Positions 1-6,893 of a DNA stretch of 7,456 nt are shown piece by piece (within the stretch, counting starts at the first letter, position 1; every line of letters begins with the position of its first letter). The position numbers were made by a program, and so were the translations under genes. Source of the stretch: Flavobacteriaceae bacterium (lineage in GTDB: Bacteria; Bacteroidota; Bacteroidia; Flavobacteriales; Flavobacteriaceae); contig JAESUF010000207.1 of NCBI GenBank assembly GCA_016763215.1, forward strand, positions 1 to 7,456, read 5' to 3'. The notes under the pieces are model-generated. The model did no database searches, had not been told where the DNA came from, and saw only the letters and a program-made list of their open reading frames with translations.

Positions 1-40
1 TTCCTGAATCTATAATGTTTCCTTTCCCCTCAGTGCCCAT
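1..40 (-). other. Probable frameshift site and out-of-frame continuation of the TonB-dependent receptor
   Basis: In the receptor frame the last residues read FAWALRGKETL-stop. Shifting frame after the AWA codons gives codons for EGKGNIIDSG from 31 down to 2, open to the left edge. This matches the usual strand motif of these receptors (of the form GTEGKGNI-DSG) that precedes the last barrel strands. Adding one base restores a continuous reading: an extra G in the GGG run (CCC on the plus strand, 36-38) gives AWGTEGKGN, and an extra T (an A near 39-40 on the plus strand) gives ALGTEGKGN. The intact gene therefore probably extends beyond the window by several tens of residues. Whether this is a genuine mutation or a sequencing or assembly indel cannot be told here. 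Confidence 0.8.
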
Positions 41-2637
41 GCAAATATTCTATCAGAGAAGTAGTTAAATGTTAAAGTCCCTTGAATACTCTTGCCTCCG
101 TTGTATTCTTTTAAATAACTAACATCTGCATTCATTAACAGGTTAGAAGCTCCTGTTAATTCACTTTTTGTTTGTGAAAAATCAACACTCAAAGGAAAAC
201 CATTGACTGTAGTTTCATTAAACACCTTATCACCATTTAAGTCTTGATTTGTAGTTAACAATGAGATATTTATACCTCCCGTTAGCTTTGTCTTTAATGT
301 TTTCTCTTCCGTTTCTGTTTCTTGTTCAAAAAAGTTTTTTCTCATTTCAAACTCAATTCCATATGCAGTTGCTAAATCTCCAGAATTCACCCAACTCACA
401 TCATTGGATGCCGAGTTTATTGTTGCCTGGTTTATAGGGTCATTAATCAATCTTGCAAAACCTCCAATAGAAATAATTTCATCAGATTTTGGAAAGAAAT
501 CCCATTTTAAATCAAAATTATAGTTGGTCGATGATCTCAATGCCGGATTCCCAAGTGTTGTTAATGTTGCAGATTCATCAAACTGGAATGGGGCTCTTTC
601 TTTGAACTGTGGTAATGTGTATGTTTTGCTCGCTGCAAACTTTAGATTCTGTTTTTCATTTAATTCATACTTTAAAGAAACTGACGGGAGTATTTCAATT
701 TGATTTAAATCTGCATTCCCTCTACTGATAGAAGTATTATATACAATCGTCTGTTCTATTTGCTCCCCTCTAATACCAAATACAGCTGTAAGTTTAGGAG
801 AGAATGCATATTCTAATGTTGCGTAACTGGCGTGGATATTTTGTTCTCCACCGTATGTTTGCGGCGCTAGCACATCTGTACTTGTTCCTAAGCCACCTCT
901 AAATGTCCTAATCCCGAACAATCCTGAGTTAAAGTTTCCTTGATTAAAATAGCTATCAAGATTATAAATATTCGGTACAAAAGGTTGAGCAACTGCTGTA
1001 CCTCCACTATTATTAATTCTAAAGTTAAACTGTGTTGCTTCAAAATCTACAGTTTTAAACCTTCCACTATACCCTATAGTAAGTTTCCCTAAAAACTCGT
1101 CATCTTCGTTTTTATTAAACTTGTAAATTCCTGAAATATTCGCTGTTAATTCTTCGTCTTCTAAGTCTTGGAAAAACCTATGGTTATCAGAATCATTTAA
1201 TGTTAGTCTGAATGATTTTGGCCCGTTTGGTACATCCCAATCATCTGGTGTTAAAATAGTTTGTTTTCTGTTTGGTGTTCCACTTTTCACATAATTATAA
1301 GCGGCTCCCCAACTCAATTGAAAAGAGTCACTAATTCTATGATCCCCCAATAATTGGTGTACATATAATTCTGTTCTATCAAAAGTGGCTCTTTGAACAA
1401 ACGCACCTCCTTCTGGGGCATAATCAAAGATATCTATAACTCCAAAATACTCATCTTGTTTTTGACTAGAGGTATTAATTAGCAATGCATTGTACTGTAT
1501 TTCGTGGCCTTTATGTTTCAACCTGGCATTCCCCATTGCTGTGGTATTGGTTTCATAGATATAACTCTTGAAATCATAATCCCTACTCGCTACACCAGAA
1601 ACATTAACACTCCCTCTTGCAACACCTTCTCTAAATTTATAACCGTTATTAAAAGAAGTTACTGCAAACAAACTTAATTTTGTCTCTTCTCCTAATTCAT
1701 AAGAATCTCCCGCTTTTAAGGAGATACTTCCGTTAAAAGGAATAGAAGTTTCTACTCTATCCCAACTGGTTGTGAAATTGTAATTACTTAGAGGAAATGT
1801 TGGTATCGATGAATCATAAAACCCAGATTTATTAGGCCCATCATTCAAATAAAATTTATCTTGAGAAATAGCTTCAGAATTCACTCCTGTACTTAATCCA
1901 ATTTCAATAAACCCTTTCCCTTTGTAATTTTTCGAAGAGATATTAATATTTGCTCCACTAAAATCTCCATAATTTCTTGGATTGAATGTTTTATCAATAG
2001 AAATAAATTCGATAATATCTGTTGAAAAGATCCCTAAATCAATGTTCTTTTTTGATGGATTATTTGATGGTAATGGAAGTCCGTTTAACGTTGTCACATT
2101 GTAACGATCACCTAAACCTCTTACAAAAATACTTCCAGAACTTTCTTGTTTAGAAATCCCTGTTGTTTTTGTTAAGGCTTCTGTTACATTGCTAACTCCT
2201 TTCCTTTTTAATTCTTGTACTCCAATTTTCTGTTCAATTGTTACCGCTTTCTTTTGCTCTAAAAGTAGTGCAGACTCTTTTTCTTTACTTATGGTAGCCT
2301 TAATCGTTACAGTCTCCAGAGTCTCGCCCTCATCGGCACTCATTGTTTTATTTATGGTAGTTACCCCTCCTGCTTTTATAACTGTCATTTCCTCAAGAGT
2401 CTTGTACCCTAAAAAACTAAAAACGACTGTATAGTTCCCTGGCTTTACAGAAATGCTATATTCACCATTATCATCCGTCTCTACACCAATAACAGTTCCT
2501 TTAATTGCAACTGAAGCATAAGACAAAGGTTCATTGTTGGCGTCTTTGTCTAATAATTTCCCTTTAATTGTTCCTTTTTCTTGCGCATTTGCAAATTGAC
2601 AAACTATAACAGCAAGAATAAATACGATTTTTTTCAT
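10..2637 (-). CDS. TonB-dependent outer-membrane receptor with carboxypeptidase-regulatory-like N-terminal domain (C-terminus lost by probable frameshift)
   Basis: Outer-membrane beta-barrel transporter expected to import a bound substrate using TonB-ExbBD energy; the substrate cannot be read from sequence. Residues 1-18 are a signal peptide (MKKIVFILAV core, cleavage likely after ANA before Q19). Residues about 22-110 form a CarboxypepD_reg-like beta-sandwich (GTIKGKLLDKD, ASVAIKGT, DDNGEYSI, VVFSFLGYKT), typical of Bacteroidota receptors. Residues about 128-236 are the plug domain, with the conserved FVRGLGDRYNVTTLNGLPLP stretch at 171-190 and GDFSGANINISSK at 224-236. The remainder is barrel strands. 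The start is the ATG at 2637-2635, which gives a proper signal peptide. The frame ends at a TAG (12-10) in the middle of a normally conserved C-terminal region; see the separate frameshift entry. It is transcribed divergently from the response regulator across a 189-bp region with an operator-like array. No SusD partner is visible, though the downstream neighbour lies outside the window. Confidence 0.95.
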   Translation of the reverse strand: MKKIVFILAVIVCQFANAQEKGTIKGKLLDKDANNEPLSYASVAIKGTVIGVETDDNGEYSISVKPGNYTVVFSFLGYKTLEEMTVIKAGGVTTINKTMSADEGETLETVTIKATISKEKESALLLEQKKAVTIEQKIGVQELKRKGVSNVTEALTKTTGISKQESSGSIFVRGLGDRYNVTTLNGLPLPSNNPSKKNIDLGIFSTDIIEFISIDKTFNPRNYGDFSGANINISSKNYKGKGFIEIGLSTGVNSEAISQDKFYLNDGPNKSGFYDSSIPTFPLSNYNFTTSWDRVETSIPFNGSISLKAGDSYELGEETKLSLFAVTSFNNGYKFREGVARGSVNVSGVASRDYDFKSYIYETNTTAMGNARLKHKGHEIQYNALLINTSSQKQDEYFGVIDIFDYAPEGGAFVQRATFDRTELYVHQLLGDHRISDSFQLSWGAAYNYVKSGTPNRKQTILTPDDWDVPNGPKSFRLTLNDSDNHRFFQDLEDEELTANISGIYKFNKNEDDEFLGKLTIGYSGRFKTVDFEATQFNFRINNSGGTAVAQPFVPNIYNLDSYFNQGNFNSGLFGIRTFRGGLGTSTDVLAPQTYGGEQNIHASYATLEYAFSPKLTAVFGIRGEQIEQTIVYNTSISRGNADLNQIEILPSVSLKYELNEKQNLKFAASKTYTLPQFKERAPFQFDESATLTTLGNPALRSSTNYNFDLKWDFFPKSDEIISIGGFARLINDPINQATINSASNDVSWVNSGDLATAYGIEFEMRKNFFEQETETEEKTLKTKLTGGINISLLTTNQDLNGDKVFNETTVNGFPLSVDFSQTKSELTGASNLLMNADVSYLKEYNGGKSIQGTLTFNYFSDRIFAWALRGKETL

Positions 2638-2669
2638 TTAATTACTTCTCTATGTAATATTTACAAGTG

Positions 2670-2677
2670 CAAAAGTC
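2670..2677 (-). promoter_or_regulatory. Weak candidate -7 promoter element for the TonB-dependent receptor
   Basis: On the minus strand this octamer reads GACTTTTG, one mismatch from the Bacteroidota -7 consensus TAnnTTTG. It lies about 32 bp upstream of the receptor ATG and 20 bp from the near end of the direct-repeat array. I see no clear -33 TTTG element at the right distance, so it would probably depend on an activator. A single octamer with a mismatch can occur by chance. Confidence 0.35.
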
Positions 2678-2697
2678 AGCTTGTTTTGTAAAGAAAA

Positions 2698-2771
2698 TGT
2701 TACTCGCAGATTATGCTTCGGTTATTGCAATGTTAACGCAACGTTACGAGGTTAAATGATTGTTAAGCAGC
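2698..2771. promoter_or_regulatory. Array of 11-bp-spaced GTTA direct repeats; candidate operator for a PhoB/PhoP-type response regulator
   Basis: GTTA occurs six times in 74 bp, with one further GATTA-type copy in phase. Units begin at 2698 (TGTTA), 2709 (GATTA), 2720 (GGTTA), 2731 (TGTTA), 2742 (CGTTA), 2750 (GGTTA) and 2761 (TGTTA). Spacings are 11, 11, 11, 11, 8 and 11. Read on the minus strand, the units at 2731 and 2761 contain TTAACA and the unit at 2750 contains TTAACC. These resemble Bacillus PhoP boxes (TTAACA-like repeats) and cyanobacterial SphR boxes (CTTAACCT), and the 11-bp period is that of E. coli Pho-box half sites. The array lies in the divergent promoter region directly upstream of an OmpR/PhoB-family regulator gene, which makes that protein the obvious candidate ligand. 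Binding itself is inferred. Confidence 0.65.
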
Positions 2772-2793
2772 TGATTTTTCATTTTAGAATTGC

Positions 2794-2801
2794 TACTTTT
2801 G
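2794..2801 (+). promoter_or_regulatory. Bacteroidota-type -7 promoter element for the two-component operon
   Basis: TACTTTTG matches the Bacteroidota sigma-ABfr -7 consensus TAnnTTTG exactly. Transcription would start near 2806-2808, leaving a leader of about 20 nt before the ATG at 2827. No good -33 element is seen. The space upstream is AT-rich, and the last repeat of the operator array ends 22 bp before this element, which fits activator-dependent or autoregulated transcription. Confidence 0.6.
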
Positions 2802-2826
2802 ACGAGACTAATTCTATAAAACAACT

Positions 2827-3525
2827 ATGAACAATAGTGAAATTAAGATTCTTTTAGTAGATGATGAGCCAGATATTTTAGAGATTGTAGGTTACAATTT
2901 AAAAAATGCGGGCTATCAAGTATACACTGCTGAAAATGGCATTGAAGCTGTTGCAGTTGCAAAAAAAATAATTCCTCATCTTATTTTATTAGATATTATG
3001 ATGCCAGAAATGGATGGTATTGAGGCTTGTGAAAAGATAAGAAGTACAAAAAAATTAGAAAATATTGTTATTGCTTTTTTAACTGCCAGAGGTGAAGATT
3101 ATTCTCAAGTTGCCGGTTTTGATGCTGGTGCCGATGATTACATTACCAAACCTGTAAAACCAAAGGTTTTAATGAGTAAAGTAAAATCATTGCTTCGTAG
3201 GTTAAAAACGGAAGAAACAACTGATACTACTCGAAAAATTGGAGATATTATTATTAACCGAGATGAGTATGTCGTATTCAAAGGAGATAAAAAAATATTC
3301 CTTCCTAGAAAAGAATTTGAATTGTTCTCTTTATTGACTTCTAAGCCTGGTAAAGTTTTTAAACGCGAAACGATTCTAGATACAGTTTGGGGAAATGAAG
3401 TTGTTGTTGGAGGAAGAACAATAGATGTCCACATCCGAAAATTGAGAGAAAAAATTGGTGACCACTATTTTAAAACTGTAAAAGGAGTTGGTTATAAATT
3501 TGTATTAGATGGAGCAGATAAATAA
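2827..3525 (+). CDS. OmpR/PhoB-family two-component response regulator (PhoB-like)
   Basis: Cytoplasmic DNA-binding response regulator of 232 residues, the usual length for the family. The receiver domain spans about residues 5-122: acidic pair D12-D13, phosphoacceptor D56 in LLDIMMPEMDG, T86 in FLTAR, Y105 switch residue and K108 in DDYITKP. All key residues are intact, so it should be phosphorylated normally. A linker of roughly 15 residues leads to a winged-helix Trans_reg_C domain (about 135-229), with the recognition-helix signature GGRTIDVHIRKLREKIG and the wing VKGVGYKF. The ATG at 2827 has no Shine-Dalgarno sequence, as is common in Bacteroidota. The histidine kinase gene follows 11 bp after the stop, so they are cognate partners. 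The operator array upstream suggests autoregulation. PhoB-like is the best description; phosphate as the input is inferred from that resemblance and the box geometry. Confidence 0.95.
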   Translation: MNNSEIKILLVDDEPDILEIVGYNLKNAGYQVYTAENGIEAVAVAKKIIPHLILLDIMMPEMDGIEACEKIRSTKKLENIVIAFLTARGEDYSQVAGFDAGADDYITKPVKPKVLMSKVKSLLRRLKTEETTDTTRKIGDIIINRDEYVVFKGDKKIFLPRKEFELFSLLTSKPGKVFKRETILDTVWGNEVVVGGRTIDVHIRKLREKIGDHYFKTVKGVGYKFVLDGADK

Positions 3526-3536
3526 CTTTGTCTATT

Positions 3537-4583
3537 ATGAGGTTTAAAAAAACATACTCTTTTGCTCTTTGGTCGTCACTATATTTAACAATCTTATCAT
3601 TACTTATAGCGGCTTTTCTATATTTATTTTTTTTTAAAGGCCAAGAATTAATTGGTCTACTTATATTTATTCTACTCATTTTTAGCACTTCCTTTTTTAT
3701 CATCCAATATCGGGCAGAACGTTTTATATACAACAGGATAAAAAAGATTTACGATAAGGTTTCTATTCTTGATGTTAATGATTTTGAAAGAAAATCTGCC
3801 ACCACAGACATAGAAGCACTTTCTAAAAGTGTACAAGATTACGTGGAAGGGAAACGAATTGAAATTCAAAATTTAACCGAGAGAGATTCTTTTCGAAGAG
3901 ATTTCTTAGGGAATGTTGCTCATGAACTAAAAACACCTTTGTTTACTGTTCAAGGGTATATATTAACATTAATTGAAGGGGCAGTAGAAGATGAAGTCAT
4001 TCGAACTAAATATCTAGATAGAGCAAGTAAAGGTGTAGAGCGCTTAACTGCAATTGTGAAAGATTTAGACATGATTGCTAAATTAGAAACTGAAGGGTTA
4101 AAAATGAACATTGAGGTTTATAATATTTTAGAGCTTGTTCAAAATGTTTTTGATTTATTCGAAATGCGAGCAAAGAAGAAAAACATTACACTAAAGTTTG
4201 ATCGAATGTATGAATTTCCATTTTTTGTTCGTGGAGATATTGAGCGTATAGAGCAAGTACTTATTAACCTTGTTGTAAATTCAATTAAATACGGTAGGGT
4301 AAACGGAGTTACAACTGTGGGGATTGATTCATATAATGAAGAAAAGTTTATCGTAAAAGTTTCCGATAATGGGGAAGGAATTAAACAAGAGCATTTGTCT
4401 CGACTTTTCGAACGTTTCTACAGAGTAGATCAGAGTAGGTCTAGAGAGCAAGGCGGCTCTGGACTTGGGTTATCCATTGTAAAACACATTATTGAAGCAC
4501 ATAATGAAACCATCCTTCTCAAAAGTTCTTTTGGAAAAGGTTCTGAGTTTTCATTTACACTGAAAAAAGGTCAAACAACTTAG
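3537..4583 (+). CDS. Membrane sensor histidine kinase (PhoR-like), partner of the upstream response regulator
   Basis: Inner-membrane kinase of 348 residues from the ATG at 3537. A TTG at 3528 would add three residues (MSI) but is less likely, because the ATG gives the natural basic N-terminus MRFKK before the first membrane helix. Two TM segments (about 9-33 and 38-57) are separated by only about four residues, so there is essentially no periplasmic sensor domain. Residues about 59-112 form a short helical linker that may be a degenerate HAMP region. The HisKA domain carries phosphoacceptor H129 in NVAHELKTPL. The HATPase_c domain has the N box (N244, N248 in NLVVNSIKYG), G1 DNGEGI (277-282), F box FERFYR (291-296) and G2 GGSGLGLSIV (306-315). 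All catalytic boxes are intact. The gene is co-transcribed with the regulator, and its last 29 bp overlap the convergent glycosyltransferase gene. Confidence 0.93.
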   Translation: MRFKKTYSFALWSSLYLTILSLLIAAFLYLFFFKGQELIGLLIFILLIFSTSFFIIQYRAERFIYNRIKKIYDKVSILDVNDFERKSATTDIEALSKSVQDYVEGKRIEIQNLTERDSFRRDFLGNVAHELKTPLFTVQGYILTLIEGAVEDEVIRTKYLDRASKGVERLTAIVKDLDMIAKLETEGLKMNIEVYNILELVQNVFDLFEMRAKKKNITLKFDRMYEFPFFVRGDIERIEQVLINLVVNSIKYGRVNGVTTVGIDSYNEEKFIVKVSDNGEGIKQEHLSRLFERFYRVDQSRSREQGGSGLGLSIVKHIIEAHNETILLKSSFGKGSEFSFTLKKGQTT

Positions 4584-5589
4584 GGTTTAGATTTCTTTTT
4601 TCATATTTAATTTCGAAATTGTAATCCAATAATTTTAAAACCTTCTTGTTAAGATCCTCTTCCTTTATACATCTAAAACAACCTTTATCCTGTAAATAAT
4701 TAGCCAAATATTCTTGTTCATTTTGACCTTTAGTCGGAATCAGCAGCGCTTTTTTATTCAAAGAGATTAAATCCATTACTGAAGAATATCCTGATCTACA
4801 AATAACAAATTTTGAACTATTTAATGCTGTTTCTAGCTCTTCAGATTGCATAAAATTATAGATTTTGAGATTTCCATATTCTTCAATCACTTGCTCCTCT
4901 TCTACCACCCCTCGGATTAGCCATGTTTTTTTTGAAGTCTCTTTAAATAATTGCTTTAGTTTTTCTTCTAATTGCGCTCTGTTAGGTTCCGGACCAGAAA
5001 GCACAATAAGTATATCAACATCTAACTCAAGGCTCCTGTATTTTAACCTACTCAAAACACCAATGTATTTCTGTCGCAATCTTTTCTTTGACATTGACAA
5101 CTTCCCAGAGAACTCAGAACCTTCATTATCTGGAATCCAACATTCATTAAATTTTTTAATCACCCTTTGGTGAAAGAAGTTTGTAAGTGGTGTAAAAATA
5201 CCCGACAATACATTAATTTGGTGTGTTATGTATACTGAAGGAATTTTTTTTGAATAGATCCCAAATCGATTGTCTGAAATAATTCCAACAACATCAGAAT
5301 TTTGATTCAAGTATCTATCTAAAATATTTTTTTCTTTTTTAACCGCTTTTAAAATTGAGAATGTTTTAAAAAAAAGACTCCTCTTTAAATTTTTCCCATA
5401 GGAAATATGATACGAAGGAAGGTCTAAGGTTTCTAAGTTTGGAAATTCTTTTTTTAAGAGTTTTAATGTATTTCCATCACTAGCAAGAACAGGTGTATAT
5501 TCTCTTTTTAACAATGCTATAATAATCGGAACGCAACGTGAGGCATGTCCTAATCCCCAATTTAACGGCGCTACAATTATTTTTTTCAT
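4555..5589 (-). CDS. MurG-like GT-B glycosyltransferase (glycosyltransferase family 28 type), acceptor unknown
   Basis: Predicted cytoplasmic or membrane-associated nucleotide-sugar glycosyltransferase of 344 residues with the two-Rossmann GT-B architecture. The N-terminal half opens with a first strand and glycine-rich loop, IIVAPLNWGLGHASR (4-18), as in MurG and related enzymes that bind the acceptor here. Other notable stretches are SDNRFG (105-110), THQI (122-125) and WIPDNEG (151-157). The C-terminal half begins at about 192 with ILIVLSGPEPNR and carries a donor-binding motif, CRSGYSSVMDLISLNKKALLIP (264-285) followed by QNEQEYLAN (289-297), equivalent to the MurG glycine/serine loop and Q-N segment. 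There is no signal peptide or TM segment. The start ATG lies only 4 bp after the purD stop, so translation may be coupled. The nearby WecA-family gene hints at a role in a surface glycan, but donor and acceptor cannot be determined. The 3' end overlaps the kinase gene. Confidence 0.85.
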   Translation of the reverse strand: MKKIIVAPLNWGLGHASRCVPIIIALLKREYTPVLASDGNTLKLLKKEFPNLETLDLPSYHISYGKNLKRSLFFKTFSILKAVKKEKNILDRYLNQNSDVVGIISDNRFGIYSKKIPSVYITHQINVLSGIFTPLTNFFHQRVIKKFNECWIPDNEGSEFSGKLSMSKKRLRQKYIGVLSRLKYRSLELDVDILIVLSGPEPNRAQLEEKLKQLFKETSKKTWLIRGVVEEEQVIEEYGNLKIYNFMQSEELETALNSSKFVICRSGYSSVMDLISLNKKALLIPTKGQNEQEYLANYLQDKGCFRCIKEEDLNKKVLKLLDYNFEIKYEKRNLNPKLFDLFSV

Positions 5590-5593
5590 TTCA

Positions 5594-6868
5594 TTATACT
5601 AAATCAAACCCAATATCTTTTCTGTAGTTCATCTTTTCAAAATGAATTTTATCAATACTTTTATATGTTTTATCTAATGCTTCTTGAATAGAATCTCCAA
5701 AAGAAGTAATAGCCATCACTCTACCTCCGCTTGTTACAACTTCTCCATCCTTTAAGGTAGTTCCTGCATGGAAAACAATTGAGTCCTCCACCTCTTTAAT
5801 ACCAGAGATTGATTTCCCTTTCTCATATGATTCTGGATAGCCCCCAGAAACTAGCATCACTGTAGTTGCGGTTTGTTTGGTCACTGAAAACTTTTTTTCA
5901 TTCAAGGTTTGATTGGCTACTCCTTCAAACAATTCCAATAAATCGGATTCTATTCTTGGTAAAACCACCTCCGTTTCAGGATCTCCCATTCTTACATTGT
6001 ACTCAATTACAAATGGATCTCCTTTTATATTCATCAATCCAATGAAAATAAATCCACGGTAGTCAATTCCATCTTTTTGCAAACCATCCACTGTAGGCTT
6101 CACAACTCTTTCTTCTACCTTCTGAAGAAAAACTTCATCTGCAAAAGGTACTGGAGAAATTGCTCCCATACCTCCGGTATTTAACCCTCTGTCTCCTTCA
6201 CCAATTCTTTTATAATCTTTTGCTGAGGGTAATATTTTATAGTTAATTCCATCTGTTAATACAAAAACAGACAATTCAATTCCATCCAAAAATTCTTCAA
6301 TAACTACTTTAGAGGAAGCCTCTCCAAACTTTTGATTCGATAACATCTCTTCCAATTCGGTTTTTGCTTCTTCTAAAGAATCTAAAATAAGAACTCCTTT
6401 CCCTGCTGCTAAACCATCTGCTTTCAAAACATATGGAGGGTTTAATGCTTCTAGAAACACCTTCCCTTGAGCTAATGTATCCTTCGTAAAAGATTTATAT
6501 TGTGCCGTAGGAACTCCATGCTTCATCATAAATTCCTTTGAAAAATCTTTACTTCCTTCTAACAATGCTCCATCCTTTTTAGGACCAATCACTGGGATTT
6601 TTTTAAGAGCATCATCATTCAAGAAAAAATCGTGTATTCCCTCTACTAAGGGTGCTTCAGGTCCAACAACAACCATATTAATTTGATGGGTCAACACCGC
6701 TTGTTTAACAGCATTAAAATCTGTTGGCGAAATAGTAATATTTATCGCAATTTCATGAGTCCCAGCATTTCCTGGAGCAACATATATTTTCTCTATTCTC
6801 TTACTTTGAATTAATTTTTGAGTGAAAGCATGCTCTCTGCCTCCAGATCCAAGGATAAGTATGTTCAT
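5594..6868 (-). CDS. purD: Phosphoribosylamine--glycine ligase (GAR synthetase)
   Basis: Catalyses the second step of de novo purine synthesis: 5-phosphoribosylamine + glycine + ATP to glycinamide ribonucleotide, in the cytoplasm. The length of 424 residues is normal for monofunctional PurD. The N-terminal domain starts MNILILGSGGREHAF (1-15) and includes VVVGPEAPLVEGI (66-78). The ATP-grasp domain carries LKADGLAAGKGV (148-159), VIEEFLDGIELSVFVL (189-204), the GLNTGGMGA loop (228-236) and the metal-binding E289/N291 in EYNVRMGDPETE (289-300), which runs on into VVLPRI. The C-terminal domain includes VMLVSGGYPE and a GGRV motif. All expected motifs are present with no break. The ATG at 6868 is fixed by the conserved N-terminus. 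It sits between a WecA-family gene (25 bp upstream) and a glycosyltransferase gene (4 bp downstream) on the same strand, and no purine-specific leader is visible in the short upstream gap. Confidence 0.98.
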   Translation of the reverse strand: MNILILGSGGREHAFTQKLIQSKRIEKIYVAPGNAGTHEIAINITISPTDFNAVKQAVLTHQINMVVVGPEAPLVEGIHDFFLNDDALKKIPVIGPKKDGALLEGSKDFSKEFMMKHGVPTAQYKSFTKDTLAQGKVFLEALNPPYVLKADGLAAGKGVLILDSLEEAKTELEEMLSNQKFGEASSKVVIEEFLDGIELSVFVLTDGINYKILPSAKDYKRIGEGDRGLNTGGMGAISPVPFADEVFLQKVEERVVKPTVDGLQKDGIDYRGFIFIGLMNIKGDPFVIEYNVRMGDPETEVVLPRIESDLLELFEGVANQTLNEKKFSVTKQTATTVMLVSGGYPESYEKGKSISGIKEVEDSIVFHAGTTLKDGEVVTSGGRVMAITSFGDSIQEALDKTYKSIDKIHFEKMNYRKDIGFDLV

Positions 6869-6893
6869 GAGATTATTATTCTAAAAGATGAAA

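Noticed and set aside
2189..2434. Plus-strand open frame of 81 codons, and similar open frames at 3138-3434, 3470-3733, 3672-3869, 4865-5173 and 6818-7009
   Set aside because: All lie opposite well-supported genes, have no recognisable domains, and read as antisense shadows of those genes.
3528..3536. TTG start giving three more residues to the histidine kinase
   Set aside because: The ATG at 3537 is a better codon, gives a normal basic N-terminus before TM1, and no ribosome-binding sequence favours the TTG.
4548..4566. Short inverted repeat TTTTCA-7 nt-TGAAAA as a bidirectional terminator
   Set aside because: The stem is six AT-rich pairs and lies within coding sequence of both genes; the flanking A and T tracts are ordinary for this composition. 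It is too weak to annotate.
4609..4620. Perfect 12-bp palindrome AATTTCGAAATT
   Set aside because: It is inside the 3' coding part of the glycosyltransferase, and such AT-rich palindromes are common in low-GC DNA; no second copy or promoter context supports an operator.
6869..6893. Purine riboswitch or PurR-type operator before purD
   Set aside because: The gap to the upstream gene is only 25 bp, AT-rich and without a structured element.
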